Part shown: positions 1-6,677 of the stretch, one piece after another
Layout of the letters: every line of letters begins with the position of its first letter
Numbering within the stretch: position 1 is the stretch's first letter
Source of the DNA: an uncultured Prevotella sp.
GTDB lineage: Bacteria > Bacteroidota > Bacteroidia > Bacteroidales > Bacteroidaceae
Assembly: GCA_934196725.1 (NCBI GenBank)
Contig: CAKPWR010000068.1
Coordinates: forward strand, 1-13,120
Direction of reading: 5' to 3'
DNA length: 13,120 bases
The notes under the pieces: model-generated
The model's database searches: none
Told to the model about the DNA's origin: nothing
What the model saw: the letters and a program-made list of their open reading frames with translations, nothing else
Made by a program: the position numbers and the translations under genes

Positions 1-52
1 CTGGGCTAGGGGCTTCTGCCCTTGCAGGGCGTGTGGGGTAAAACTTGAGGAA
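1..52 (+). repeat. Right-end fragment of the 251-bp palindromic repeat element (copy 0, cut by window edge)
   Basis: The window opens inside the same module that ends the complete copies further right: a CTGGGCTAGG stretch, a short hairpin made of CTGCCCT and AGGGCG, then a GTGTGGGG and AACTTGAG end. Only the last fifth is visible. It stops about 40 bases before the umuC start, so this copy sits directly upstream of umuC and may carry or block its promoter. It differs slightly from the other copies (TTGCAGGGC instead of TTTCAGGGC). Confidence 0.8.
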
Positions 53-90
53 GTTCAGTTATACAAGAATTAGTGGATTATATTGAAAAA

Positions 91-1479
91 ATGATAGGAC
101 TGGCAGATTGCAACAACTTCTACTGTTCGTGCGAACGAGTGTTTCGCCCCGACCTGATAGGGAAGCCCGTGGTTGTCTTGAGTAACAACGACGGGTGCAT
201 TATCGCACGCTCTGAAGAAGCCAAGGCGCTGGGCTATAAGATGGGCGACCCGTTCTATCAGGTAAAGGAAAAACTGGAGGCAGAAGGCGTAGCTATCTTC
301 TCCAGCAACTACACACTTTATGGCTCGCTCTCCAATAGGGTGATGTCGATGCTGTCGCACTACTCGCCCCTCATCGACCAATACTCCATCGACGAGAGTT
401 TCTTCGAAGTGGATCATTCCATGGCAAAGAGCTTTTTTGAAACAGATCATTCCATGGCAGAACGTTTCTTCAAGGAATATCCGAAGGAAAACGTTACTTC
501 TGCTACAGCAGATTCTCTCCTCCACCAATATGGCGCCAGAATTTCGGCTGATGTGCTCCGAGCCGTAGGCATCCCTATCTCCATCGGAATCGCAGAGACG
601 AAGACTCTGGCAAAAATCGGTTCTAAATTCGCCAAGAAATACAAGGGATATCAGGGCTGCTGTCTCATCGATACAGATGAACGGAGACACAAGGCTCTGA
701 CTCTGTTCCCGATAGAAGATGTATGGGGAATAGGCAGGCAGATAGCCCGGAAACTCGACTATATGGGAATCAGAACTGCCGCCCAGTTTGCGGATAAGAA
801 AGAGAGTTGGGTGCGCAGCCATTTCAACATCACCACCGTCAGGACCTGGAAGGAACTGAACGGAGAGAGTTGCATCAGCATCGAGGAATTGCCCCAGAAG
901 AAGAGCATCTGCACCAGCAGGAGTTTTGCCGACGAGGGCATTACAGACAAGAACGTGATAGAAGAAGCCGTGGCTAATTTCGCAGTACGCTGTACTGAAA
1001 AATTAAGAAGACAAGGTAGCGTATGCCAGGGCATTACGGTATTTGCATGGACCTCAAGATTCAATGAGAACGTGCCCGAATATACCATTCACGACTCCCT
1101 CACCCTACCCATCGCCACCAATGCGCAGGACGAGATTGTGGGCGCCGCTCTCAGTATTCTCCGCGCCAAATATCCGAAACCGATGACAGACAGCAGAGCT
1201 GACCGCCCCGACATGTCGTTTCACTTCAAGAAGGCAGGTGTCATCCTGTGGCAAATCTCCCCCGACAATCCTCGCCAGCAGGACCTCTTCGACCCTATCG
1301 ACCGAAGCAAGCAAAAAGCGCTGATGGAAGCCATCGATGCCATTAACCGCAAGAACGGCTATAGCACGATAAGGCAAGCCATACAAGGCACCGATTGCCA
1401 ATTCGATTTGAAACGGGAATACATGTCAAAACGTTTCACAACGAACATCAACGAAATACTGAAGGTAAAAACCCAATGA
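91..1479 (+). CDS. umuC: DNA polymerase V catalytic subunit UmuC (Y-family translesion polymerase)
   Basis: Y-family DNA polymerase that, with processed UmuD', copies past DNA lesions in the SOS response at the cost of mutations. From the ATG at 91 the protein is 462 aa and begins MIGLADCNNFYCSCERVF, matching the family N-terminus; a GTG at 73 would add six residues and is less likely. Catalytic acidic residues are visible at D6 and in SIDES (D101, E102), the same numbers as in E. coli UmuC. NNDGCIIAR (residues 32-40) is the dNTP-binding finger motif, IPISIGIAETKTLAK (161-175) and VWGIGRQ (211-217) follow, and QQDLF (396-400) is a good beta-clamp-binding motif. It is about 40 aa longer than E. 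coli UmuC. Part of the excess is an insertion after SIDESFFEV that includes a duplicated 11-residue DHSMA..FF unit. It lies 48 bases before umuD. Confidence 0.95.
   Translation: MIGLADCNNFYCSCERVFRPDLIGKPVVVLSNNDGCIIARSEEAKALGYKMGDPFYQVKEKLEAEGVAIFSSNYTLYGSLSNRVMSMLSHYSPLIDQYSIDESFFEVDHSMAKSFFETDHSMAERFFKEYPKENVTSATADSLLHQYGARISADVLRAVGIPISIGIAETKTLAKIGSKFAKKYKGYQGCCLIDTDERRHKALTLFPIEDVWGIGRQIARKLDYMGIRTAAQFADKKESWVRSHFNITTVRTWKELNGESCISIEELPQKKSICTSRSFADEGITDKNVIEEAVANFAVRCTEKLRRQGSVCQGITVFAWTSRFNENVPEYTIHDSLTLPIATNAQDEIVGAALSILRAKYPKPMTDSRADRPDMSFHFKKAGVILWQISPDNPRQQDLFDPIDRSKQKALMEAIDAINRKNGYSTIRQAIQGTDCQFDLKREYMSKRFTTNINEILKVKTQ
412..477 (+). repeat. 33-bp in-frame tandem duplication inside umuC
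   Basis: GATCATTCCATGGCA occurs at 412 and again at 445, so the unit is 33 bp (11 codons), two copies. It encodes DHSMAKSFFET followed by DHSMAERFFKE. The duplication falls just after the catalytic SIDE motif, in a stretch that is short in classical UmuC. Confidence 0.85.
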
Positions 1480-1527
1480 GATGCAAAATTAGCCCCCTTC
1501 AAAAAATGGGCTCCATAAACTAAGAAA

Positions 1528-1986
1528 ATGAATAAGAATAACGAAAATAATATAAAGCTGACATTTCACCCTGCGGAATTCGGAGAAAAGATGCCGATTC
1601 CGCTGGCTGAACAAAGCGTAAAAGCCGGCTTCCCTTCGCCGGCACAAGACTATATGGAGGGAGAAATAGACCTCAACGATATTCTGGTTCGCCATCGTGA
1701 GGCAACTTTCTACGTGCGTGTTTCGGGCGACAGCATGAAGGATGCAGGCATTTTTGACGGTGACCTCGCTGTGGTTGACCGGCAGATAGAACCCTCTAAC
1801 GGCAACTTTGTGATAGCTTTCGTAGATGGCGAATTCACCATTAAACAGTTCAAGATGGACGAAAGCGGAACCTTTGGCTGGCTCATCCCATGGAACAGTG
1901 ATTTCTCTCCTATCCGGGTAGATGAAACCAACCGATTCATGGTTTGGGGCGTGGTGACCTATGTGATTCATCAGATTGCTGAATAG
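1528..1986 (+). CDS. umuD: DNA polymerase V autoproteolytic subunit UmuD (S24/LexA-type peptidase)
   Basis: SOS mutagenesis subunit that cuts itself with help from RecA filaments to give UmuD', the partner of UmuC. The protein is 152 aa, slightly longer than E. coli UmuD. The self-cleavage region is KAGFPSPAQDY, with the predicted cut between A33 and G34 (Cys-Gly in E. coli). The catalytic dyad is visible: Ser69 in VSGDSMKDAG and Lys106 in VDGEFTIKQFK. IDLNDILV (47-54) and GVVTYVIH at the C-terminus also match the family. There is no N-terminal helix-turn-helix, so it is not LexA itself. It follows umuC by 48 bases and is probably co-transcribed. The order umuC-umuD is reversed relative to the common umuDC operon. 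I saw no LexA box because the region upstream of umuC is mostly outside the window or repeat. Confidence 0.95.
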   Translation: MNKNNENNIKLTFHPAEFGEKMPIPLAEQSVKAGFPSPAQDYMEGEIDLNDILVRHREATFYVRVSGDSMKDAGIFDGDLAVVDRQIEPSNGNFVIAFVDGEFTIKQFKMDESGTFGWLIPWNSDFSPIRVDETNRFMVWGVVTYVIHQIAE

Positions 1987-2035
1987 TTTTAAGTTAAAGA
2001 ACGTAAAATAATTAACCATTTTCGGTATTTTTTAT

Positions 2036-2043
2036 TACTTTTG
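2036..2043 (+). promoter_or_regulatory. Candidate Bacteroidetes -7 promoter element (TACTTTTG)
   Basis: TACTTTTG fits the Bacteroidetes -7 consensus TAnnTTTG and lies in AT-rich DNA after umuD. No clear TTTG -33 box is present at the expected spacing, so support is partial. If used, transcription would run through the whole 251-bp repeat copy before reaching the gene at 2382, giving it a highly structured leader. Confidence 0.4.
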
Positions 2044-2094
2044 TTGGCTAAAATGTGGCATTTCAATACTGCATTAAACACAAATTAATAAAAA

Positions 2095-2345
2095 ACTGAA
2101 CTTTCGCATGTGGTTCAAGAACGGGCTGAAGGCCCAAAAGCTCTTAGCCCAGGGCATCGCCCTGGGTATAATGGCAATCAGCAAGGCGCCCTGTAAGGGC
2201 AAAAGCCTTATGTTTTTGCCTGGAGTTTTAAAGCTTTTGCCCTTACAGGGCGACAAGTTTGTGTCCGTAATTACCCAGGGCGATGCCCTGGGCTAGGAGT
2301 TTCTGCCCTTTCAGGGCGCATGGGGCTTACATGCGAAACTTAAGT
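2095..2345. repeat. 251-bp palindromic repeat element, complete copy 1
   Basis: The element starts ACTGAACTTTCGCATGTGG and ends with TTACATGCGAAACTTAAGT; the two ends are imperfect inverted repeats of about 20 bp. Inside are nested palindromes: GGGCTGAAGGCCC, CCCAGGGCATCGCCCTGGG, GCCCTGTAAGGGC, its complement GCCCTTACAGGGC, CCCAGGGCGATGCCCTGGG, and a CTGCCCTTTCAGGGCG hairpin. The left and right halves are rough reverse complements, so the whole can fold into one long hairpin or several small ones. Copy 2 has the same length. It encodes no convincing protein. It resembles intergenic dispersed palindromic repeats (REP/BIME- or MITE-like) of Prevotella and relatives. How it moves is not visible here. 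Confidence 0.9.
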
Positions 2346-2381
2346 AAAAAATTAACAAAATAAACTACAAAAAACAAAGCC

Positions 2382-3482
2382 ATGGAATACGCTTTATATA
2401 GATACGAGTTTGAGGTCATAGAGAAGAAAGACTCCTCCATAAACCTATTCCCCGAGCTATCGGAGAGTTTTAACCCAAGACAGGCGTTCGAGAAAAAGAG
2501 CGAACTGCTCAACTATCTGCTAGAAAATGACTATCAGATGCTCCTTGCCGAACAAAATCAGCAGGCCGCCGAACCAAATCAGCAGGTTGCAGAGCCAAAT
2601 CAGCAGGTTGCCGAACCAAATCAGCAGGTTGCTGAACGTAGCCTCTTTCCTGTTGCTCCGGCTAGCGCAAAAACTGAGCAAGCCTTTACCTTTGATTGGG
2701 CTAGCTTAAAACCAACGCTAACCTTTACCAGCAGCAGAAAGAAAAAGCTCTACCACAAATACACTTCTGCACCGAAGGATGGATTTGCCATCCTGGAACT
2801 AGCCCGCTGTAGAAGCATAAGCCATCGGCCGAAACCCTTTTTGGATAAAGCCGTGATAGAAGACGACTACGAGTCACTTCACATCATCATAGACAACCGC
2901 GGCACCTATCAGCGTGTAGCCATCGAAGTGAAATCTTCCGTTTTCAAAAAGACCGATACCGTGGCCGATTCACTTGCCCGTGCCCTGAGCGAGGCATTTG
3001 CCCGCTATGGACTCGTGGTGAAAGTGGTGCCCATCCGCGATGACAAGCACTTCTGGAGTTTAGTGAGCGACAGAAAGCAGTTTCCACGTGGCTTCAATAA
3101 ACTGTGTGTAAAGTTCCCACAAATCAACGACCCAAAAGTAACCGAAGCTATGAGACGTGCCAATATCATCTATCGTGAAATGTTTCATTCCAATCTCGTT
3201 ATCATACAAGAATCGTCTGAGGGAGAAAAACTCAGTTTCAACGAAGAAGACGAGAAACAGAGAGAATACATGAAACTTTGCGCAGAAAATGCCGACAGCA
3301 TCCAGGTATCGCCAATAGGTGCCCGCCCTATCACGCTTGGAGGAAAAACTGCCAAGACGCAACAGATGACTGATGCGGAACGTAAAAACATCGAGGATGT
3401 GAACCACGAGATAGGGCTCTTCGATGGCGACCCAATTCAATCCACCCAATCATTCATGGACAAAGCATACGGTAAAGCATGA
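2382..3482 (+). CDS. Protein of unknown function (366 aa), first gene of an overlapping two-gene unit
   Basis: I do not recognise this protein. It begins MEYALYRYEFEVIEKK at an ATG 36 bases after repeat copy 1. Residues 1-55 look like a small folded domain; residues 56-84 are four copies of a Q/N-rich heptapeptide (AEPNQQV) forming a hydrophilic linker; residues 120-310 are a mixed alpha/beta domain (HIIIDNRGTYQRVAIEVKSS, then a helix, then YGLVVKVVPI), and residues 321-366 are charged and probably flexible. The layout (a strand pair with IEV, a long helix, VVPI, a later Asn/Gln-rich strand) faintly recalls DUF4747-type proteins linked to defence loci, but that is a weak impression from memory. 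There is no signal peptide or membrane segment, so it is probably cytoplasmic. The stop overlaps the next start (ATGA), indicating translational coupling with the 308-aa gene. Confidence 0.85.
   Translation: MEYALYRYEFEVIEKKDSSINLFPELSESFNPRQAFEKKSELLNYLLENDYQMLLAEQNQQAAEPNQQVAEPNQQVAEPNQQVAERSLFPVAPASAKTEQAFTFDWASLKPTLTFTSSRKKKLYHKYTSAPKDGFAILELARCRSISHRPKPFLDKAVIEDDYESLHIIIDNRGTYQRVAIEVKSSVFKKTDTVADSLARALSEAFARYGLVVKVVPIRDDKHFWSLVSDRKQFPRGFNKLCVKFPQINDPKVTEAMRRANIIYREMFHSNLVIIQESSEGEKLSFNEEDEKQREYMKLCAENADSIQVSPIGARPITLGGKTAKTQQMTDAERKNIEDVNHEIGLFDGDPIQSTQSFMDKAYGKA
2547..2630 (+). repeat. Four 21-bp tandem repeats encoding a Q/N-rich linker
   Basis: Four in-frame copies of a 21-bp unit containing CCAAATCAGCAGGTT run without interruption and encode AEQNQQA, AEPNQQV, AEPNQQV, AEPNQQV. 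Copies 2 to 4 are nearly identical, which suggests recent expansion. The repeat lengthens the linker without shifting the frame. Confidence 0.95.
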
Positions 3483-4405
3483 CACAAAACGACAGAAGGC
3501 GCAAGAACCTCAGAAAAGAAGAACCGATTTATAGACAGCAGGCTCAATACCTACGAATAATGGGAGAAAAAAAAGCCTCTGACACAACAAATGACGATGT
3601 GGCAGATAAACTCCGCAACCTAGACCTCCTGACTTGGGATGAAACCGAACGATACTTCGCCCGATTCGCCGAAGACCTGGATGATGCGAGCTATGCGGTG
3701 ACCGACTTGCTTATAGAAACAGCCTGCCTAGGCAGAACTATAGGAATGGAAAGGGAATTGCCTCCCCTGATAGCTGCCCTGACTTTCGCAAGATTGATGG
3801 CAGCCGGCGACGAGGTGTTTGAGAAATATCAGGACATCTGGATAGCCATCATGAGCTCACAAGACCGCAACCCAGAAGCCAAGCCCCTCTTCGAGAAATT
3901 CTGTCAAGAGATAGAGGCCAACAAGTTAGACCCATCCACCGGCAAGGAGACCATCTACCGCCGTGGCGACCCGATAGAGCGATTCAGAAGCACTGGGGTG
4001 GCTAAGACGGAGGCTCGGCAAGAGGCGCTGCTCTACGGGATACTGGAAGCCACCAAGGGCTGGAACAGAAAGGAGGCTTTCAAGGCTTGCTGGCCCCTAT
4101 GGGAGGAGCTGTGGAAGTACTTGCTGGAGAAGGATGAGCTGGTAGAGGAAATCTCCCGAAAGCATCCCAAAAGCAGCTCAAACAACACTTCTATCAACAT
4201 CACGCTGGTGTGCAATGTGGCTGGACTTCTGAACTGTCATTTAAAAACCCAGGGCCACGATGTAGCTTCCTGCTCAAGACTTGCAGACTTGATCAAGGAA
4301 AATTGGAACTCCTCGCAGAGCCACAAGGAATTGAGCAAAATCACCAAACTCTCAGATGAGCAAGCAAAGCTGATAAAAGCCTGGCTCACCATGAACATTA
4401 AATAA
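3479..4405 (+). CDS. Protein of unknown function (308 aa), second gene of the two-gene unit
   Basis: I do not recognise this protein. The ATG overlaps the TGA of the 366-aa gene by 4 bases, so the pair is almost surely co-translated. It starts with a strongly basic stretch (DRRRKNLRKEE) and is otherwise rich in charged, amphipathic helices: residues 40-125 (DLLTWDETERYFARFAEDL; LLIETACLG; AALTFARLMAAGDEVFEKY), 176-228 (EARQEALLYGILEATKGWNRKEAF, then several Trp) and 262-305. A Ser/Asn-rich SSSNNTSIN stretch at 232-240 breaks the helices. I see no nuclease, ATPase or membrane motif. It may be an adaptor or structural partner of the 366-aa protein (inference). It ends just before the hexamer array that precedes the next promoter. 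Confidence 0.85.
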   Translation: MTQNDRRRKNLRKEEPIYRQQAQYLRIMGEKKASDTTNDDVADKLRNLDLLTWDETERYFARFAEDLDDASYAVTDLLIETACLGRTIGMERELPPLIAALTFARLMAAGDEVFEKYQDIWIAIMSSQDRNPEAKPLFEKFCQEIEANKLDPSTGKETIYRRGDPIERFRSTGVAKTEARQEALLYGILEATKGWNRKEAFKACWPLWEELWKYLLEKDELVEEISRKHPKSSSNNTSINITLVCNVAGLLNCHLKTQGHDVASCSRLADLIKENWNSSQSHKELSKITKLSDEQAKLIKAWLTMNIK

Positions 4406-4407
4406 AG

Positions 4408-4509
4408 ATTACCCCAGAAAATTACCAACAAATTACCATTTTTTCGCTAACTATCTGAAAGTGAGCGGGTAATTTGGTGGTAATTATTTTTTTGAAAGTA
4501 CCTATTACC
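4408..4509. promoter_or_regulatory. Array of six ATTACC hexamers with a 17-bp inverted repeat; candidate operator
   Basis: ATTACC occurs on the + strand at 4408, 4421, 4432 and 4504, and as GGTAAT at 4468 and 4479. The pairs 4421/4432 and 4468/4479 each have an 11-bp step, about one helical turn. Together they form an inverted repeat: ATTACCAACAAATTACC (4421-4437) against GGTAATTTGGTGGTAAT (4468-4484), one mismatch in 17, with a 30-base loop whose ends (CGCTAAC / GTGAGCG) also pair. It lies directly upstream of the promoter at 4514-4544. No T-run follows at terminator spacing close to the stem, apart from ATTTTTTTG at 4486, so a terminator role for the 308-aa gene is possible but less likely than a protein-binding site. 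Confidence 0.6.
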
Positions 4510-4513
4510 ACCT

Positions 4514-4544
4514 TTTGACCATCCACCATCTATTACTACCTTTG
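4514..4544 (+). promoter_or_regulatory. Strong Bacteroidetes-type promoter (TTTG -33, TACCTTTG -7)
   Basis: TTTG at 4514-4517 and TACCTTTG at 4537-4544 are separated by 19 bases, matching the Bacteroidetes primary-sigma consensus (TTTG, 19-21 bases, TAnnTTTG). The transcript would begin near 4551 and have an untranslated leader of about 130 bases before the ATG at 4682. This is the best promoter in the window and probably drives the gene at 4682, perhaps the whole following module. Confidence 0.8.
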
Positions 4545-4608
4545 CACCCGTCGAAAGGACAAAACAAATTGTTGAATCTGAGTTGATACGAGTCTATCAG
4601 AGGGAGAG

Positions 4609-4632
4609 TTCCCGGGAAATAAGTGTCGACAC
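4609..4632. promoter_or_regulatory. Twin 10-bp palindromes in the mRNA leader
   Basis: TTCCCGGGAA (4609-4618) and GTGTCGACAC (4623-4632) are perfect palindromes only 4 bases apart, about 60 bases downstream of the predicted transcription start. GAGAG just before and CTCTC at about 4652 could pair around them. They may be operator sites or part of a folded leader RNA. The region from 4406 to 4681 otherwise holds no gene. Confidence 0.5.
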
Positions 4633-4681
4633 CTTTCTTTTCTTGAAAAGGCTCTCTTCTACTCGCAAAAATTTTCAGATT

Positions 4682-5113
4682 ATGAACAATCAGAATTTTC
4701 AGATGGATGGTGTAAAGCACACCCAGTTCTTAACCGCTGCCCAGCAGCACTCCGAGTTCCTAACCGCCCAGCAGCACTCACTGCTCTCTGGCATGGCTTC
4801 TTACGACGGTGGCAGAAACTTCCTCTTCTCGCCCGATGAGCCTGTGGCAGGTCTGTTGCCACGATTCCGATGCCATGGCATCGCTCAGCAGATGACCGAC
4901 GGCACCTTCGACTTCGTGGCCAAGCCCAAGGTTAAGCCGCAGTCGCAGCTCATCAAGAAGCTGGCGCACGGCAGAGTGAGCAAGACCAAAGATGGCGCCA
5001 TACAGCTCACACTCAAAGTGTATAGCGACGAGGGCGAAAACATCGCCGAGGCTATCTACAAGGAAGCTGGTATCGCCAAGGACGCCATCGTGGACTATCA
5101 GATGAAGAGATGA
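4682..5113 (+). CDS. Hypothetical protein (143 aa), first gene after the strong promoter
   Basis: I do not recognise the family. The ATG at 4682 (MNNQNFQMDGVKHTQFLTA) fits the predicted transcript; an upstream in-frame start at 4583 would add 33 residues of leader translation and cross the palindromes, so it was rejected. Residues 15-33 contain an imperfect duplication (QFLTAAQQHSEFLTAQQHS). Residues 37-75 include GGRNFLFSPDEPVAGLLPRF, and the C-terminal half (100-143) has alternating strand and helix: GRVSKTKDGAIQLTLKVYS, then ENIAEAIYKEAGI. It is soluble, with no signal peptide. Its place at the head of the DUF3987/primase module suggests a small accessory or regulatory protein of that module (inference). 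Confidence 0.75.
   Translation: MNNQNFQMDGVKHTQFLTAAQQHSEFLTAQQHSLLSGMASYDGGRNFLFSPDEPVAGLLPRFRCHGIAQQMTDGTFDFVAKPKVKPQSQLIKKLAHGRVSKTKDGAIQLTLKVYSDEGENIAEAIYKEAGIAKDAIVDYQMKR
4724..4780 (+). repeat. Imperfect in-frame duplication (30 + 27 bp) in the 143-aa gene
   Basis: CAGTTCTTAACCGCTGCCC is followed 30 bases later by GAGTTCCTAACCGCCC, and both are followed by AGCAGCACTC. The copies encode QFLTAAQQHS and EFLTAQQHS, so the second has lost one codon. Confidence 0.8.
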
Positions 5114-5128
5114 TTTTCGGGGGCCAAA

Positions 5129-5158
5129 GCTGCTTGACAAGCTCAGCTTGCAGGCAGC
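5129..5158. other. Hairpin after the 143-aa gene
   Basis: GCTGC TTGA CAAGC TCA GCTTG CAG GCAGC folds into a two-part stem 16 bases after the stop codon. There is no T-run after it, so it is not a standard intrinsic terminator. It may protect the upstream mRNA end or attenuate transcription into the ATPase gene. Confidence 0.4.
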
Positions 5159-5169
5159 AAAACCGTCTC

Positions 5170-5323
5170 AGCGTCTCAGTCTCAGTTAGGAAAAAAGTCA
5201 CAATTCCACTCCATACCCTCTTTCTTATGCCTTATAACTTATTGATAATTAATTAGTTATATAATATATAGATAGAAGTGGATACCCCTTTTAAAACAAC
5301 TGAGACACTGAGACTGAGACGCT
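5170..5323. repeat. 17-bp perfect inverted repeat flanking an AT-rich core, upstream of the ATPase gene
   Basis: AGCGTCTCAGTCTCAGT (5170-5186) is exactly the reverse complement of ACTGAGACTGAGACGCT (5307-5323), 120 bases apart. Each arm is itself built from repeated GTCTCA/TGAGAC units, and extra partial units lie beside both (CCGTCTCA at 5163; CTGAGACA at 5300). The core from about 5221 to 5275 is nearly all A and T. The design (iterated short sites around an AT-rich stretch, next to a helicase/primase-type gene) resembles a replication origin or an operator for a self-regulating protein. Which one cannot be told from sequence. No gene fits in 5114-5372. Confidence 0.7.
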
Positions 5324-5372
5324 AAGCCCCCCAAGTAACAAACCAAAAATTGATTTAATTCTCTAGAAAGCA

Positions 5373-6674
5373 ATGAATTACAACATTTTTAGCAGTACCG
5401 CTCCAGCGATGCCAAAACCGGGCAAAGGCACAGAATTTGTGAAACTTGCCCTCTCACAAGCCTCAAAAGACATGCGAGAAGTGCTCATTCCGATGGCAAT
5501 TCCTGCCTTGGCAGCCCATCTCACGGACGTAAGATTCATGTATTGCGACAACAAATTTTATGAAATGTGCGGCCAAATGGGGCATTTGATAGGTCCTTCG
5601 GGCATAGGAAAGGCGCAATTGAGCCATCTTGTAGAGGCTATCATGCGACCTTTTCGCAAACACGATGAGATAGAGTATAAGAAACTCGTAGACTGGCAGC
5701 GACAGATGAAGACCAAGGGTGCCAACAAGGAAAAACCCGAGCGTCCAGACGTGAGCTTCTGGTTTCCACCTGCCGATATCACCAACCCAGCCTTCATCCA
5801 GAACGCCATGGCTCTGGAGAAGCTGGGCGAGCGAACCCAATACCTCAACCTGCCCGAGGTGGAGATGGCAGACAAGATGTGCGGCGGACACAGACAGGTG
5901 AGCCAGATGGTGAGAAACATCTACGACTGTCAGCGAGCTGGTGCCCTGCGTGCCACGGCTGATGGCGTGACGGGTAACCCTACGCTCAGAGTGAACATCA
6001 CCTTTACCTCTACCCCCGATGCCGCCCGACTTTTTTATAAGAAAGACCTCACCAATGGTTTCTTCGGGCGCATCCCATTTGCCTACAAGGCTCGTGGCGA
6101 GCGCTGCGGCAGGATTCCACGCCAAGGCACCTATGGGCAGGACTTCATGGAGCAGCTGGACAGCTATCTGCTCAGGTTGGACAACTGCAAGGGCGCATTC
6201 ACCGTGAAGCCGCTCAACAAGATAGCCGACCAGCTGGCAGAGGAGATGGCGAAGCTAGCCGACCTAGCCGACGACGACATGCTCTGGGAGCTCTCCCACC
6301 GCAGCATCTTCTCAGCATGGAAGAAGGGAGCAGTGCTGTGGATTCTGAACGATCAGCAGTGGGCTCGAAGCATCGGTGACTTCGTGGTGTGGTTTTGCTA
6401 CTATGATTTGTGGTCGAAGGTAAAGGTATTCGGCGACATGTTTAAGGGCGCAGATGCCAACGAGGAGGAGACTCAGAAGAGCGGACCGAAGAATATGCTC
6501 GACAGTCTGGATAATTCCTTCAACGAGCAGCAGCTGGAGGCATTGCGCCTGAGCCTTGGCAAGAGCAAGGAGGGCACCAAGCATCAGCTCAGAGTTTGGA
6601 AGAACCGTGAGTTTATCACCTACTGCGCCCAGACAGGACTTTACACCAAGACGCAGGAGTATCTGAAAAAGTAA
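5373..6674 (+). CDS. DUF3987-like P-loop ATPase (helicase-like, VirE/primase-associated family)
   Basis: The 433-aa protein has a Walker A-like loop GPSGIGKAQ (residues 74-82), with Ala where Ser/Thr is usual; DUF3987 relatives also often lack that residue. A charged helical arm follows (94-122), then FPPADITNPAFIQNAM (131-146), a Walker B-like strand YLNLPEVEM (157-165) ending in acidic residues, NITFTSTPDAA (208-218) as a sensor-type strand, and LTNGFFGRIPFAYK (226-239), an arrangement typical of DUF3987. A C-terminal helical segment with a winged-helix look covers 383-432. Such ATPases are found with primases in Bacteroidales mobile and phage-like elements and are thought to act in DNA replication. 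Here the primase is the next gene, and a repeat copy separates the two. Family assignment is from remembered motif order, not a search. Confidence 0.75.
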   Translation: MNYNIFSSTAPAMPKPGKGTEFVKLALSQASKDMREVLIPMAIPALAAHLTDVRFMYCDNKFYEMCGQMGHLIGPSGIGKAQLSHLVEAIMRPFRKHDEIEYKKLVDWQRQMKTKGANKEKPERPDVSFWFPPADITNPAFIQNAMALEKLGERTQYLNLPEVEMADKMCGGHRQVSQMVRNIYDCQRAGALRATADGVTGNPTLRVNITFTSTPDAARLFYKKDLTNGFFGRIPFAYKARGERCGRIPRQGTYGQDFMEQLDSYLLRLDNCKGAFTVKPLNKIADQLAEEMAKLADLADDDMLWELSHRSIFSAWKKGAVLWILNDQQWARSIGDFVVWFCYYDLWSKVKVFGDMFKGADANEEETQKSGPKNMLDSLDNSFNEQQLEALRLSLGKSKEGTKHQLRVWKNREFITYCAQTGLYTKTQEYLKK

Positions 6675-6677
6675 AAA

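Noticed and set aside
1528..1986. LexA repressor as the identity of the 152-aa protein
   Set aside because: There is no N-terminal helix-turn-helix domain; length, the AGFPSP cleavage region and the umuC neighbour point to UmuD.
2108..2296. 62-aa ORF within repeat copy 1 (and similar frames in copies 2 and 3)
   Set aside because: Its whole sequence is the translated palindromic repeat (LLPLQGD...QGDALG). The frame is open only because of repeat composition.
4583..4681. Upstream start for the 143-aa gene
   Set aside because: It would translate the palindromic leader and place the start very close to the predicted transcription start; the ATG at 4682 is a better fit.
5463..6125. 220-aa reverse-strand ORF opposite the ATPase gene
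   Set aside because: The + strand frame has clear P-loop ATPase motifs; the opposite frame shows no recognisable protein pattern.
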